From Anodontia alba (Eukaryota; Mollusca; Bivalvia; Lucinida; Lucinidae): a DNA stretch of 64,000 bases. Within the stretch, counting starts at the first letter, position 1; each line of letters opens with the position of its first letter. Of this stretch, positions 53,741-64,000 are shown piece by piece. A model generated the notes under the pieces. It was not told where the DNA came from, searched no databases, and saw only the letters and a list, made by a program, of their open reading frames with translations. The DNA lies in contig OZ024827.1 of the NCBI GenBank assembly GCA_964016985.1, forward strand, positions 20,725,275-20,789,274, read 5' to 3'. A program made the translations under genes and the position numbers.

Positions 53741-56063
53741 AAAATTCGGTGATGAAACATGCTTTCCTTATTGTCATTTGCAGGTATCACAAGTGACCGA
53801 ACTTGACCTTGGCGTTAAATGGGTTAAGGTCAACCCAGACTCATCATTTGAACAAATTACAATGGGCCATAATTCCCAATGCTACATTCATAGTTTCAAG
53901 GCCATTATCCGACATTTTCCAGAGAAAAAAGTTTTTTTTGAAGATTATTTACCATATATGGTCATGGCGACCTTGGTCATGTGACTGGGACCAACTGAAC
54001 AAAATTTCATTTCTTCCAACCCATAAAAGCTTCATATGAAATTTGACTTCAATTTGCCCAGCAGTTTTTAATGACTATTAAGTTTTAATATTGACATCTG
54101 AGTGACCTTGGTCGAAAGCCAAGGAGTGACCTTTGATACTCAAGTAGCTTCATCTACTCATTTAGTTGATTGCAAATACAAAATTAAAGTTCACAGGCAA
54201 CAGTACTTTCAAAAAAAAAAATAAATAAATAAATAAGAATTTCCACTTATTCCCATGCAAAAAGTATGTGCGACCAAATTTGACCTTGAAATAAATTGGT
54301 CAAGGTCACGCCAGTCATCATTCGAATAAACTATGATGGGCCCACAGACCCAAATACTACATACCAAATTTCAAGGCAATCGGTCCATTGGTTCCGGAGA
54401 AGAAAGTTTTGTTTTTTTTTAATGTTTTTACCATATACGGGCATGGCAGCCATATTTGTCATATGATTAAACACATATTAATTAATTTTCATTTCTTTGT
54501 TCCTAAAAGCTTTCCTATGAAACTTGGTTACAAATGGTCCATTGGTTTCTGAGAAAAAAACAAAACAAAACAAGTTATAATTTTCATATCTGAATAACCT
54601 TGGGCCAAGGTCCAGGAATGACCCTGACCTTGAATACTCATGTAATTTCATTTACTTATTTAGCTACCTGCATCTACAAACTTTCAGATCGCAGGTTGCA
54701 ATAGTTTCTGAAAAAAATTATACAGTTTTGACTTTTTCCCATACAAAAGCCTAGTTGACCTTAGCCTAAAATAGCCAAAGGCTATCCAGGAATAATCATT
54801 TGAATCAACTACAATTGGCTCGAGTCTCCAATGCTACATACCAAGTTTCATGACAATCAGCCCACTGGTTTATGAGAAGAAAAGTTTTAAAGGGTTTTAA
54901 TCTTATATGGGCATGGCGGCCATATTAGTCATATGATCGAATTCACATTGATTATTTTTAATTTCTTTGTTCCTAAAAACTTTTAATATGAAATTTAATT
55001 ACAAATGGCCCAGTAGTTTCTGAGAAAAACAAGTTTTAATTTTCATAACTGAATGTCCTTGGACCAAGGTCAAGGTATGACTTTGACCTTGAATTTTCAA
55101 GTAGTTTCATTTACTCATTTAGCTCACTGCTTCTACCAATTTTCAAACCAGAGGCTGCAACAGTTTCTGAAAAATACAAGGTTTTAACTTTTTTCCCATA
55201 TAAAAGTCTATGCGAACAAATTTGACCTTGGCCTAAAATAGCTCGAGGTCACCCAGGTGTCTTCATTGAACAAACTATGATTGGCTTAAGTTTTCAATTA
55301 TGCTACCAAGTTTCATGACAATCGGCCTACTGGTTCCTGAGAAGAAGATTTTAAAAGGTGTTGAACTTATATGGGCATGGCCGCCATATTGGTCATGTGA
55401 CCAAACTCATATTGAATATTTTTATTTCCTTGTTCCTAAAAGCTCTCCTATGAAATTTGGTTACAAATAGCCACGTGATTTCTGAGATAAAACAAGTTTT
55501 AATTTTCATATCTGAATAACTTTGGGCCAAGGTCAAGGAATGACCCTGACCTTGAATACTCATGTAGTTTCATTTACTCATTTAGCTCACTGCATCTACC
55601 ATTTTTCAGACCACAGGATGCAATAGTTTCTGAAAAATATAAGGTTTGACTTTTTCCAATACAAAAGTCTATGCGAACATATTTGACCTTAGCCTAAAAT
55701 AGGTCGAGGTCATCCAGGTATCATCATTTGAACAAACTATGATTGGTTCTCGAGTACCCAATGGTACATATCAAGTTTCATGACAATCGACCTACTGGTC
55801 GGCAAAAGAAGATTTTTGAAGGGGTTTTACCTTATATTGGCATGGGAGCCATCATGGTCATGGGACCTGGACCCCACGAACAAACTTTCGGTCTCCCATC
55901 CCATGGATGCTCCACATGAAATTGACTTCGATCGGCCCAGTGGTTTCAGCGGGGAAGATGTTTGAAAATGTTGATAGACGACAGACTACAGACTGCAGAC
56001 GACGACAACAGAGGCCAGTCATACTATAAGCTCACCAGTAAGCCAAAGGCTCAGGTGAGCTAA

Positions 56064-57300
56064 ACATCGGAGAATTTCTACAGATATCCTTTTTGGCGTT
56101 AAAGAAATCATGACTTGAACATGCCTTACCTTGATTCAAACTAAAATTTCAACATCGATGATAGCTTGGTTATTTATTTGTAACCTAATTTTCCTTATTC
56201 ATCATTTAATTCCTAATTTAGAACTTAAGTACATGTCAAAGACTTTGAAAGCTTGTGCACTTCCTATATAATTTACGTTTGTTAAATTGTACGCCGCAAG
56301 TCAACTGGTACGCATCAAAGTTTTTTAAAATGTATCTGAAAAAACTAAACATCTCGTTTTTTGGTTTTTTTTTTTTTTTTTTTTTTTTGGTTTTTTTTTC
56401 ATTAACATATTTAAAAGGCGTGTAATATCCAACGGTTTTACACCGGCTTGTATCATCTCACTAAAATTTTATGAATTGCATAACAACCGCATCTTTTGCC
56501 TCGGTGCTTATTGTTCAATGCATGATTTTTGGCCGCCAAAAACAGTAACTCGAGAACGCTAAGGAGTTTTCCGTTAAAACAAGTGAAATAACAATCTTGA
56601 ACTTTTATCTCAGCATATGACATTCTCCTATTCTTAGTAAAACACAAATTAAGTAAACAAACTCACATTTTATCCAGTTGATCAGCTCTCATGGCAGTTG
56701 TTTACACACGTCAATAGGTCCACCGGAACAAGTCAACTTATTCATTTATAGTACACCGTCGGAATACAAGTTGACCGATTCCCGGGTGTGGAAATACCAC
56801 AACTGCACAGAAGCGAGTAAGAGATGCTTTCAAATGTATGTGATTATTGAGGTCGTGTGGTTATTGAGGACCTTGGTAGCAAAGCCCACCTGAAGCCCCA
56901 CAGAGACCAAAGTAAGTTCTAATTTTCCAATGGTGTAAAGACCTGAAATTAAGAGATACTCCCCCAAGCAGGGGTATCTAAGACTTAGGTATTAAAATGC
57001 ATTTGCAACTAAATAATATGCATCTAAGATAAAGATTTACTTAAATACATTTGTTACCTAATAATGGAGGTTCTAGGGACTATGTCCTCCAGAAGCCAAA
57101 GAATTTTTAACACTGTAGACTCGAAACAAACTTTTGCAAGCACAAATTATTTTCTATCCACGACCAAGGACCATTTTATTATTTTTTTCCACAAAGCTGA
57201 AGCCAGATTATTTTTATCTAGCATAACAAGAACTGTAATATTTTTAGAAAAAAAACAACACAAAACAGGCCCCGCCCCCAGAAGACCACATTAGCTAGTT
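56064..57300. other. No recognisable gene
   Basis: Holds a 24-T tract (56365-56388) and the right arm of the long-range inverted pair (56690-56805). Nothing else was recognised. Confidence 0.5.
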
Positions 57301-57315
57301 TCGGCCAATAAGGCT

Positions 57316-57375
57316 CCTCTGTGTGTGTATGTGTGTGCGTTCGTGCGTGCGGGCGGGCGGACGGGCGGGCGTGAA
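57316..57375. repeat. GTGC/GGGC-rich simple repeat
   Basis: GTGTGTGTATGTGTGTGCGT followed by TCGTGCGTGCGGGCGGGCGG and related GGGC words. Confidence 0.9.
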
Positions 57376-57509
57376 GGAGGATAGATCGAATAAAAAAAAT
57401 CCAAGAATAGCACGATTAAGGACCAAGAGAACATCAATGTAAGTGGATTGTCTTTACCTTATTGGTGGTATTGATATATGTTCCCGTATGAAGATAACAT
57501 CGAGGTTCC

Positions 57510-57700
57510 GAACCGTCCTGCGCATTTCCGCAATGCAGTCTTGATCGTCGCTGCTCGGCTAGCCAATGCTTGTGACTGTTGGGACCAGCTCATCAAGACA
57601 AAGAGCGTCTATAGCAACAGTGACAACCATCCGGACCTGCAGATGGACCTGGGTCTTCGTTGTTTGCATGTGAGATTGTAGACCTCGGAGTAGCGCATGT
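57510..57700. repeat. Palindromic GCGCATTTCCGCAATGC-type relic
   Basis: CCTGCGCATTTCCGCAATGC, AGTCTTGATCGTCGCTGC and a later CTGCAGATGGACCTGGGTCT TCG form a degraded member of the GATCAGACTGCGC family. The plus-strand open frame over it is not supported as a gene. Confidence 0.45.
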
Positions 57701-57784
57701 TTGTCCTGCTAGACGGTTGTACATTGGCCCGTCAAGCGTGTCTTCGAACATGCACAAAATGATTAACAGCATCCTGCGCATGCG

Positions 57785-57945
57785 CTAAGTCTCATCAGGG
57801 CACTTGCTCTCCATTGAAACATTCTTTAGTGTCCAATACTTCCGTTTGCGGACAGCGAATGCCCTGATCAGACTGCGCGGATGCGCAGGCTGATCTGGGC
57901 CTTCGCTGTCCGCATATGCCCGAAGACCCGTTTTCGCATGGCGCG
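57785..57945. repeat. GATCAGACTGCGCGGATGCGC palindrome family, good copy
   Basis: TCTCCATTGAAACATTCT, TTGCGGACAGCGAATGCCC and TGATCAGACTGCGCGGATGC are followed by CAGGCTGATCTGGGCC and TTCGCTGTCCGCATATGCC, so GCGGACAGCGAA is inverted across the centre. It matches 12705-12815 in order. Confidence 0.8.
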
Positions 57946-57994
57946 GCCCAGATATAACAATATTTACCAAAGTATTGGGACAGACAGACAGATC

Positions 57995-58085
57995 CGAGTA
58001 AACAGTGTAGATCCGTGTCAGACGCCACAGAACGCGGTGCCTGATCAGTATCTGCACTGTTTTCCACTCATCAATCAGTAGTTTA
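57995..58085. repeat. GTGTAGATC-family hairpin
   Basis: AAACAGTGTAGATCCGTGTC, AGACGCCACAGAACGCGGTG and TGATCAGTATCTGCACTGTT; relatives at 21795 and 51717. Confidence 0.8.
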
Positions 58086-58162
58086 GACAAATTAGTAGCT
58101 AAATGGACTTCTTCAAAAATTAGGACAAAAGCAGTAAGGAGTTAAGGTGTCCAAATGCTTAC

Positions 58163-58439
58163 CATCACGAAAACATGCCTATATTATTTTGACCGCCTTA
58201 AACCCCACTTTTATATAGTGAAACTGGGGTTTAAAGGGGTATACATTATTTTTCTTATTTCTGCTCAAAAACATAGATTGTGGGTACTCGTTAGAACCGC
58301 CTCGGCGAGGCGGTTCTAACGAGTACCCACAATCTATGTTTTGAGCAGAAAAATGAAAAATATTAGTTTTTTATCGGAAAATGTTCAGTTTTTGGAGGTG
58401 AAATTTTGTATATATATGAGTAGGCTTGTTTTCGTAATG
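58163..58439 (-). mobile_element. CAT-MITE copy I
   Basis: 277 bp; ends CATCACGAAAACATGCC and GGCTTGTTTTCGTAATG. The central arms GGGTACTCGTTAGAACCGCC with TCGGCGA loop are perfect. Confidence 0.93.
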
Positions 58440-58544
58440 CGGTAAATACAGCATAACTGATGACTGCAAACGGCGGCGCTGCGGAGTCGCCTTGATTATA
58501 AGCATAGTGTGGCTGTAGTCGCCGCAGCATGCTGGGTAAAGATT

Positions 58545-59060
58545 TCAGCAGACGACATTTTAAAATACAGTTGACTCTCGTTATCTCGACTTCGCTTACC
58601 TCAAATAACCACTTATCTAGAAGTGAATATCTGGACCCTGTTTTAACATGGAAATCTAACAACAGGTGACAAAATATTGTGGAAAAGAAGTGAAATTGCT
58701 CCTAAGGAAGAATTTTCTCTTTTCCACAATATTTTCAATATATCTCTATCTTCAGGAGTCTAATTCCACATTCATTTGTGAAATGCGGCTATTCGATTTA
58801 TTTTTTCCTCAATTTTGCAAATCTGATATGTCGAGGTACTGATATCTCGAAGTGTTTCAGAGAGGCGCCTGGACTTCGAGATAACGAGAGTCGACTGTAT
58901 TTTCCTTTTTTTTTTTTTTTTCAGAAAATAGAATTCGACATTTCCTGAGCCTTTGCATGATATGTCAGATACTATTTTCAAGGTAAAATAAGTAAACTGC
59001 AAATGTAACACGAGTTTATCGTCTGCTGACTTTGTCCAGAGCCAGAGAAAGGTTTAACAA
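58545..59060. mobile_element. TTAA-MITE relic interrupted by a pogo-like MITE
   Basis: TTTCAGCAGACGACATTTTA before 58568 and TTTCAGAAAATAGAATTCGA, CATTTCCTGAGCC, GTTTATCGTCTGCTGAC after 58897 match TTAA-MITE arms. A 16-T tract and the pogo-like MITE lie between. The TTAA termini are not preserved. Confidence 0.6.
58568..58897. mobile_element. pogo/Tigger-like MITE, copy d
   Basis: Ends CAGTTGACTCTCGTTATC and GATAACGAGAGTCGACTG with TA flanks; the core arms are partly degraded (GTGAAATTGCTCC against GAAGAATTTTCTC). Confidence 0.92.
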
Positions 59061-59930
59061 TATACGACGATCGTAGCTCAGTGAACAGTCTCGTTGGAAA
59101 TTGCCTATGGGGTCACTGGTCTAAGGCGCAGAGTTGATTTCAAGGGAAGTAAATAAGTAAGAACGAATATTATTTGAATATAGCATTAGCTTCCCTTATA
59201 TTATGATTAAGATGCACGTCCCGCACAAAAATCGACCGGCCGACCAATACGGAGTGTGCACTGTAATCGACTTGCGAGTCCGTCCGTCCGTTCATGGTCA
59301 GTTAGCGAAAATGGCCATTTTTGGTTTGACAATTTTCCAACACAGATTGATACCGACAAGATTCAGCAACGGGCTTGCTGAATATCATTTTCATTGCCAG
59401 AGGTTCAACCATATGTTTTTAAAAGATTTTCTAGCCAAAGGAATTGCCAAAGCGAGGCAAAGCTGAGGTCAAAATACTCTTCTGTAATCAGTTATACTGA
59501 AAATGGCTCTAATTCTTCTACAGTTTGGAATATTTTGATTCTGTTTCGCACAGAGACTGACACCGACAGGTCCAAGCCAATGGGCTTGTCAAATGTCAGT
59601 TTTCATTCCGACACAAATAAAATAAAATAAGAAAATATAACAGATCGTGCACTTCTACCAGAGTTTAATTATAATCATATACCTATGATAAAAGACGCTT
59701 TTCCTTGCAGTTCACTAGTTCACCCGTAGTTTAAAATGTACATTTAATTTCACTCCTTTCTGGTTGCAATGTCATAAGTGTCTAGATGTTGGATTTAGAT
59801 TTCTCTGATTAGTAAAAATTTAGCTTATTACTCTTTTCTTTAAATAGTTGGCTTTATTTTTTTAATTACGTTTTCCTGACAAGAAGATTTTTTAAGTTTT
59901 CTACACAAATATATGTGGAATATTAACCCC
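59061..59930. repeat. Diverged direct duplication, no gene
   Basis: AACACAGATTGATACCGACA, GGGCTTGCTGAATATCATTT near 59338-59394 and CGCACAGAGACTGACACCGA, GGGCTTGTCAAATGTCAG near 59547-59600 are related. The spanning short frames are not supported. Confidence 0.45.
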
Positions 59931-59955
59931 CCTCCCCCGCTCCCCCGCCCCCACC

Positions 59956-60010
59956 TCACACACACACACACACACGCACGCAAGCGCGCACGCACGCGCG
60001 CCCCCGCCAC
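59956..60010. repeat. CA/CG-rich microsatellite
   Basis: CACACACACACACACACGCA then CGCAAGCGCGCACGCACGCG, flanked by C-rich blocks. Confidence 0.95.
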
Positions 60011-60244
60011 CCCCATTACGACCTGAACAATCTTGGTACAGGGACATCAAAGGAACATTTCTGCCAAATTATATTGAAACTGGTCCCATGGTTTCTGACA
60101 AAAAGAAGTTTTTTGTATAAATATATAGGGAAAATAAGCCCAAGCCCCTGGTGGCGATGTTTTTAACGAATCAACACGGCCTGAACAATCTTGGTACAGG
60201 GTCACCAAAGGAACATTTATGCAAAACTATATTGAAATCATGAG

Positions 60245-60279
<35 letters not shown>

Positions 60280-60284
60280 CTGTG
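60011..60284 (+). mobile_element. HLE-4-type tandem array (HLE-9), left part
   Basis: CCTGAACAATCTTGGTACAG, GGAACATTTCTGCCAAATTA and GGGAAAATAAGCCCAAGCCC are the inverse of the ~170 bp HLE-4 unit. A 29-T tract (60251-60279) ends it, then the mariner insertion. Confidence 0.82.
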
Positions 60285-61632
60285 TACGAGGGATGTTCGA
60301 AATGAATTGCTTATTTCTATCTGGAGACTTCAAATTTCAAGTTAGCCCAAAAGTACTCATTTCATGCCCTCGAAGTACTCCTCGTGGCTAGAAATGCAAA
60401 GTTTCAGCCGATGCATCCACTTCTTGAAGGCGTTACGGTACGCTGATTTGGGCACAGTAATAAGGTACTGATGAATGGCAGATCCAAGTGCCTGTCGGGA
60501 CTGGTATTTCCGCCCAGCAAGGAATGCTTTCAATTTCGGAAACAAAAAGAAATCACATGGGGCAAGGCCTGGGGAATACGGGGGGTGAGGCAAAACAGTT
60601 ACTTTTTCTTTCTTCAAAAACGCCGTAACTATTGCGGAGGTATGAGCTGGGGCATTGTCATGTAGAATACGGGCATGTTTAAAACCAGTGGCAGGGCGTC
60701 GTTTCTGATAATACTTTTTCAGTTTCTTCAGTACTACGTCTTTGTAGTACTTTCCGGTGATGCTTTTGCCCTTTTTCACTGGCACTTTTATTGCGACTCC
60801 TTCACCAGAAAAGAAGATTGCAAACAAAACCTTCTTTGTACTCAAAGAACGTTTGGCAATTATTGGGCGTTTGCTGTGTTTAGTGGCCCAGATCTTATTG
60901 CTAACCTTTCTGACGGGCTCAAAATAATGGACCCAGGTTTCATCACCTGTGAGGACATTGGCAAACTGCTTTTTGTCATATTTTGGAAACATTTGAAGCA
61001 GCTTTTTGGCCACTTTAACCCGTTGCCTCTTTTGCTCGTCAGTGAACAGATGTGGCACCCATCTAGCAGAAATCTTTCTGACTTTCAAATGCTTCTTCAA
61101 AATAAGGTGAACCGTTGATAGTGATATGCCTACTACCTTTCGTGCAATATCACGAACTGTAAATCTGGCATCTCCTTCAATGATTTCCTTTATTTTGGAA
61201 ACGATTTCTTTACGAGATGCAGATTTTGGCCTACCTGCTTTAGGTGCATTTTTTGATGGACTCTACACCAGACTCAAATTTCTTTTTCCACCGCCGAACT
61301 GTGTCATAAGACACACAAGAAGGTCCAAAAGCAGTAGAAATTTCAGTCATCAGCTTCTTCAAAGAACAACCAAGTTTTGAGCGAGCTTTGATGTAAGCCC
61401 GTATTTCATCTTTTTTGACGACGCTTCTACCAACCATTTTTACTGCAGTGGTCAATGACTGCGTGTATTCAAATGGCAAATTTTATGTCTTACACTTAGT
61501 CTAACATGTACATTTATACACCATTGTGTAGATATTGAATAGCCCTATACAGGTATGTATTGGTTTTTATCGTGCCCCACGTGGATATCGAGCTAGAGGA
61601 CAATAAGCAATTCATTTCGAACATCCCTCGTA
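60285..61632 (-). mobile_element. mariner element, nearly intact (1344 bp)
   Basis: TIRs CGAGGGATGTTCGAAATGAA TTGCTTAT at 60287 and the inverse ending at 61630, about 28 bp and matching by eye. The target TA is duplicated at 60285-60286 and 61631-61632. It lies within an HLE-type tandem unit and carries a full-length transposase with one frameshift. High TIR agreement suggests a fairly young insertion. Confidence 0.96.
60357..61437 (-). pseudogene. mariner transposase, DD34D, single one-base frameshift
   Basis: Cut-and-paste DNA transposase, ~359 codons from ATG 61437 (MVGRSVVKKDEIRAYIK) to the stop at 60357. Order: N-terminal helix-turn-helix (LGCSLKKLMTEISTAFG, YDTVRRWKKKFESG), second HTH (GISLSTVHLILKKHLKV), WVPHLFTDEQKRQRV motif, then catalytic TGDETWVHYFEP, ILHDNAPAHTS and PYSPGLAPCDFFLFP. 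The second and third Asp are separated by 34 residues, as in mariner. The frame is broken once, at a six-A run (T at 61249-61254 on plus), where five would keep the frame into PKAGRPKSASRK. No other stop is seen. The break could be real or an assembly homopolymer error. Confidence 0.93.
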
Positions 61633-62110
61633 GGTATATAGGGGAAAATAAGCCCCCCCACCCCCCCCCCCCCCCCCTGGCGGCCATTTTTTTATTGAAA
61701 TCGGTTGAGCAGATTCTGACGAGAAATTTTTTTTAAAGTTTTCTATATAGATATATAAGGGAAAATACGCCCTGCTCCGTGGCGGTCACGTTTTTTTCCG
61801 ACAACTCATAATGGCTTGCACAATCTTGGTAGAGGGTCACTAAAGAAACATTTCTGTCAAATTACATTGAAATCGGTCCAGCGCTTTCTGACAAGAGGAT
61901 TTTTTTTAAGTTTTTTTTTATTTATTTATTTATTTATTTATTTATTTTGCCATGATAACCAGAATCCTGCAAGGATTTGAATAATTTTCCATCAGTATCA
62001 CCCAATGATCATTCCTGTGAAATATGGTTAAAACTGGCCAGTGATTTAGGAGGTGTCAAACGTTAACAGAAGACGGACGACGACGGATGAATTGAAGAAA
62101 ATAAAAACAG
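61633..62110 (+). mobile_element. HLE-4-type tandem array (HLE-9), right part
   Basis: GGGGAAAATAAGCCCCCCCA, GGCGGCCATTTTTT, GAAATCGGTCCAGCGC and TTTCTGACAAGAGGA continue the array after the mariner. A (TTTA)n run lies at 61914-61950. It ends near AACGTTAACAGAAGACGGAC, a typical HLE subterminal word, but no terminal hairpin follows. Confidence 0.75.
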
Positions 62111-62189
62111 TCCCAGAAACATACGGCAATATCATAAGGATCTAGGATACAAAACCAAGAAAAGCGACTCATTAAATTAAGTTTTGAAC

Positions 62190-63249
62190 ATAGATGGCTA
62201 AAATTGTCATGACTCAAAAACAATTGCAAATTATTTTAATGATTTTTCACTACAGTTACAGTTGCAGTTGTACAAAAACTACCAATAGGAGAAACTATTT
62301 TGATTGTACCTCTGCCTTACTGACAGCAATTCTGAAAGGGAAAAGGGAAGATTTTCATCTCAAGCATGTATCGGAAAAGTTTGTACTAAAGGAGCTGAGT
62401 AGGCTAAATTCTTACAAAAGCACTGACTGTATGAAATTGCAGCAAGATTTATAAAGAATGAGGCGTCTTTTTTTTTTTTTTTTTTTTTTTAATCTGTAAC
62501 CTGTATAGTACATATGTCCATTTCTGAAAACTGTCCAAAGAGTGCTATGAAAATATCCAAGGTACACCACTGTATAAAAACAGCAATCTGGATGCTGTAA
62601 ATTACAGACCAGTGAACATTTTGAGTATACAATTGTCTCCAAAACTCTTGAAAAAGCCATTTTCATTCATCAGCTTGTAACTTATTTGTTTACAATATTA
62701 TTTATTATTAACAATCTGGCTTCAGAAGCTCTTTCTCTACAGATACTTACCTCATCTTTTAGATCATATTAAAATGATAAATGCTAAGGGTTTATACACT
62801 GGTATAATACTTCTAGATCTACAAAAGGCTTTTGACATTGTGAATCACAGTATTGTGTGCAATAAATTGAAGCTTGTGGGCATTAGATCAAACAAATGAA
62901 TCCTACTTAAGAAACAGAAGTCAGTAGGTCAATGTTGGTAAATCAAATTCAGACTCAGCAGCGATAACTTGTGGCATACCTCAAGGGAGTATTCTAGGGC
63001 CATTGTTGTTCCTATGTTATGTGAATAATATGGTCATAACTATTGACCCTGACTGCAAACTTTTGTTATATGCTGATGACAACACCCTCCGCTTCTCTCA
63101 AAAAGAACCAGATTTGATCGCAATCAAACTAGAAAAAGTTTTTTGAATCTCGTTCAAATTGGCTTGTGGATAAAAAAACGGTCACTACATCTTAGAAAAA
63201 CAGAATGTCTACTCTTTGGATCAAAAAAAGGAAACTTAAGAAAGTCAAA
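62190..63249 (+). pseudogene. Non-LTR (LINE) reverse-transcriptase ORF, N-terminal part, decayed
   Basis: Pieces of one RT appear in order through shifting frames. First is the segment before the RT core (EDFHLKHVSEKFVLKELSRL, NSYKSTD). Next come VNYRPVNIL, GLYTGIILLDLQKAFDIVNH (palm Asp), CGIPQGSILGPLLFLCYVNN and LLYADDNTLRF (YADD at 63069-63080). RKTECLLFGSKKGNL closes it. Stops, frameshifts and a 23-T tract (62468-62490) between the first two blocks make it non-functional. The style is that of Jockey/CR1/L2-like LINEs. A CAT-MITE then interrupts it. Confidence 0.88.
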
Positions 63250-63529
63250 CATCACGAGAACATACCTATATAATTTTGACCCCTTTGAACCCCACTTTTG
63301 TATAGTAAAACTGGGGTTTACAGGGGTATACATTATTTTTCTTATTTCTGCTCAAAACATAGATTGTGGGTACTCGTTAGAACCGCCTCGGCGAGGCGGT
63401 TCTAACGAGTACCCACAATCTATGTTTTGAGCAGAAATATGGAAAATATCTGAGTTTTTTTATCTGAAAATTTTCAGTTTTTTGGAGATGGAATTTTCTA
63501 TATATTTGAATAGGTGTGTTTTCGTAATG
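63250..63529 (-). mobile_element. CAT-MITE copy J, inserted in the LINE pseudogene
   Basis: 280 bp; ends CATCACGAGAACATACC and GGTGTGTTTTCGTAATG, central palindrome perfect. It lies between LINE segments coding for ...GSKKGNLRKS and ...AKYLGLNID, so it post-dates the LINE copy. Confidence 0.94.
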
Positions 63530-63589
63530 GATTTCAACGTTGTTTGCAATGGTCACACGACTGAATAAACAAAAAAAAAAAAAAAAAAA

Positions 63590-63617
63590 CATGTGCTAAA
63601 TACCTAGGTTTAAATAT

Positions 63618-63655
<38 letters not shown>

Positions 63656-63981
63656 TCTGGTGAACTTGTCAATAACCGATTCTTTCCAAAGTTAATGCCT
63701 GCCTTATAATTCTGTATAGGCACCGTAACAGTCTATCTTTAAGAACAAGAAAAAGCTTGTGTTCAGCCTTGATATTATGTCACTTTGATTATTCTTGTTC
63801 TTCATGGTATGCTGGCCTCACTGAAGGTTTGAAGAAAAAGATGCAAATTGCTAAAAATAAAGTCATTAGATTTATCAGCTCTCTAGGACCAGGTCATATG
63901 GAATTGAACTTGCTTGATTTTGAAACTACTGTCCTTTCGACAACACTTGGAAAGACGTTTTTGCTTGGCGTTTTATTTTAA
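63590..63981 (+). pseudogene. LINE reverse transcriptase, C-terminal part
   Basis: After the MITE and a 19-A run the reading resumes with AKYLGLNID, is broken by a 34-T tract (63621-63654), and continues SGELV. It then reads ACSALILCHFDYSCSSWYAG, LTEGLKKKMQIAKNKVIRFI and SSLGPGHMELN. This is the thumb/C-terminal region typical of invertebrate non-LTR RTs. The final residues are followed by a stop near 63981 and the window ends. Confidence 0.85.
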
Positions 63982-64000
63982 GTGAAAACAATTTGTTCTG

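Larger units (their letters stand above)
53121..56063 (+). mobile_element. Helentron-like element HLE-7, ~460 bp units, 5' end missing
   Basis: Long units repeat GAATACTCATGTAGTTTCAT (54632, 55093, 55553; spacing ~460), GACCTTGAATACTC, AATTTGACCTTGGCCTAAAA, AAGTTTCATGACAATCGGCC and ATGGGCATGGCNGCCATATT. The 3' end is ACGACAACAGAGGCCAGTCA, TAAGCTCACCAGTAAGCC, AAAGGCTCAGGTGAGCTAA. A SINE at 53442-53727 interrupts it. Several units hold TGACCTTGA. Short open frames here are array shadows. Confidence 0.7.

Noticed and set aside
59066..59145. Second tRNA-like stretch (CGTAGCTCAGTGAACAG)
   Set aside because: Only the A-box-like word is convincing; there is no B-box GGTTCRA and no cloverleaf closure.

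Overview
This is a gene-poor, repeat-dense stretch of animal (metazoan) nuclear genome. Spliced exons with GT/AG borders, tRNA-derived SINEs with target-site duplications, mariner and LINE relics, many foldback MITEs and long intragenic tandem arrays rule out a prokaryote. The repeat flavour (SINEs whose 3' tails end in CAACACAAAC-type repeats, and large tandem-repeat-bearing elements ending in GCTCACCTGAG / CTCAGGTGAGC) is what I associate with bivalve molluscs. That taxonomic call is inference from pattern recognition, not a search.

Host genes. (1) A C2H2 zinc-finger gene on the minus strand: an upstream exon with two fingers (20836-21261) and a terminal exon with fourteen fingers (13118-14301). 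They are joined across a 6.5 kb repeat-filled intron by a consensus donor and acceptor that restore a perfect H-T-G finger linker. Its 5' exons are not recognised here. (2) An intact 442-residue minus-strand coding exon (46005-47333) with a basic N-terminus and an NHL/TRIM-type beta-propeller C-terminus, a likely 5'UTR intron acceptor just before the ATG, and an AATAAA signal downstream. (3) A weak candidate terminal exon at 9357-9650.

Autonomous-element relics. A 1.34 kb mariner (60287-61630) has long matching TIRs, TA duplication, a DD34D transposase and a single one-base frameshift. A 626 bp deleted mariner of another lineage lies at 4381-5006. A non-LTR (LINE) reverse-transcriptase pseudogene runs from 62190 to the window end and is split by a MITE. 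A decayed Helitron/Helentron-type ORF fragment (OTU-like protease plus a Cys-rich domain) lies at 22621-23858.

Non-autonomous elements make up most of the rest. These are: (a) a 280 bp family, here called CAT-MITE, with nine near-complete copies and two fragments; (b) TA-flanked pogo/Tigger-like MITEs; (c) TTAA-flanked piggyBac-like MITEs; (d) two SINE families, four copies with exact 12-13 bp target-site duplications; (e) at least eight large elements, here called HLE (Helentron-like element), that share hairpin-bearing ends around different 135-170 bp (or about 460 bp) tandem arrays; (f) many stand-alone palindromes. Several hairpin cores recur inside elements with unrelated termini, so cores and ends appear to have been shuffled.

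Layout: 0-0.6 kb tandem array of hormone-response-element-like palindromes; 1-10 kb SINE/MITE mosaic; 12.8-21.3 kb zinc-finger gene; 22.6-23.9 kb Helitron relic; 25.3-27.1 kb nested TIR elements; 29-36.5 kb HLE cluster; 37-45.8 kb dispersed repeats; 46-47.3 kb NHL gene; 47.6-52 kb minisatellite and MITEs; 52.7-56.1 kb HLE pair; 57-60 kb palindromes and MITEs; 60.3-64 kb mariner and LINE. No operon-like or pathway relationship between the genes is visible.
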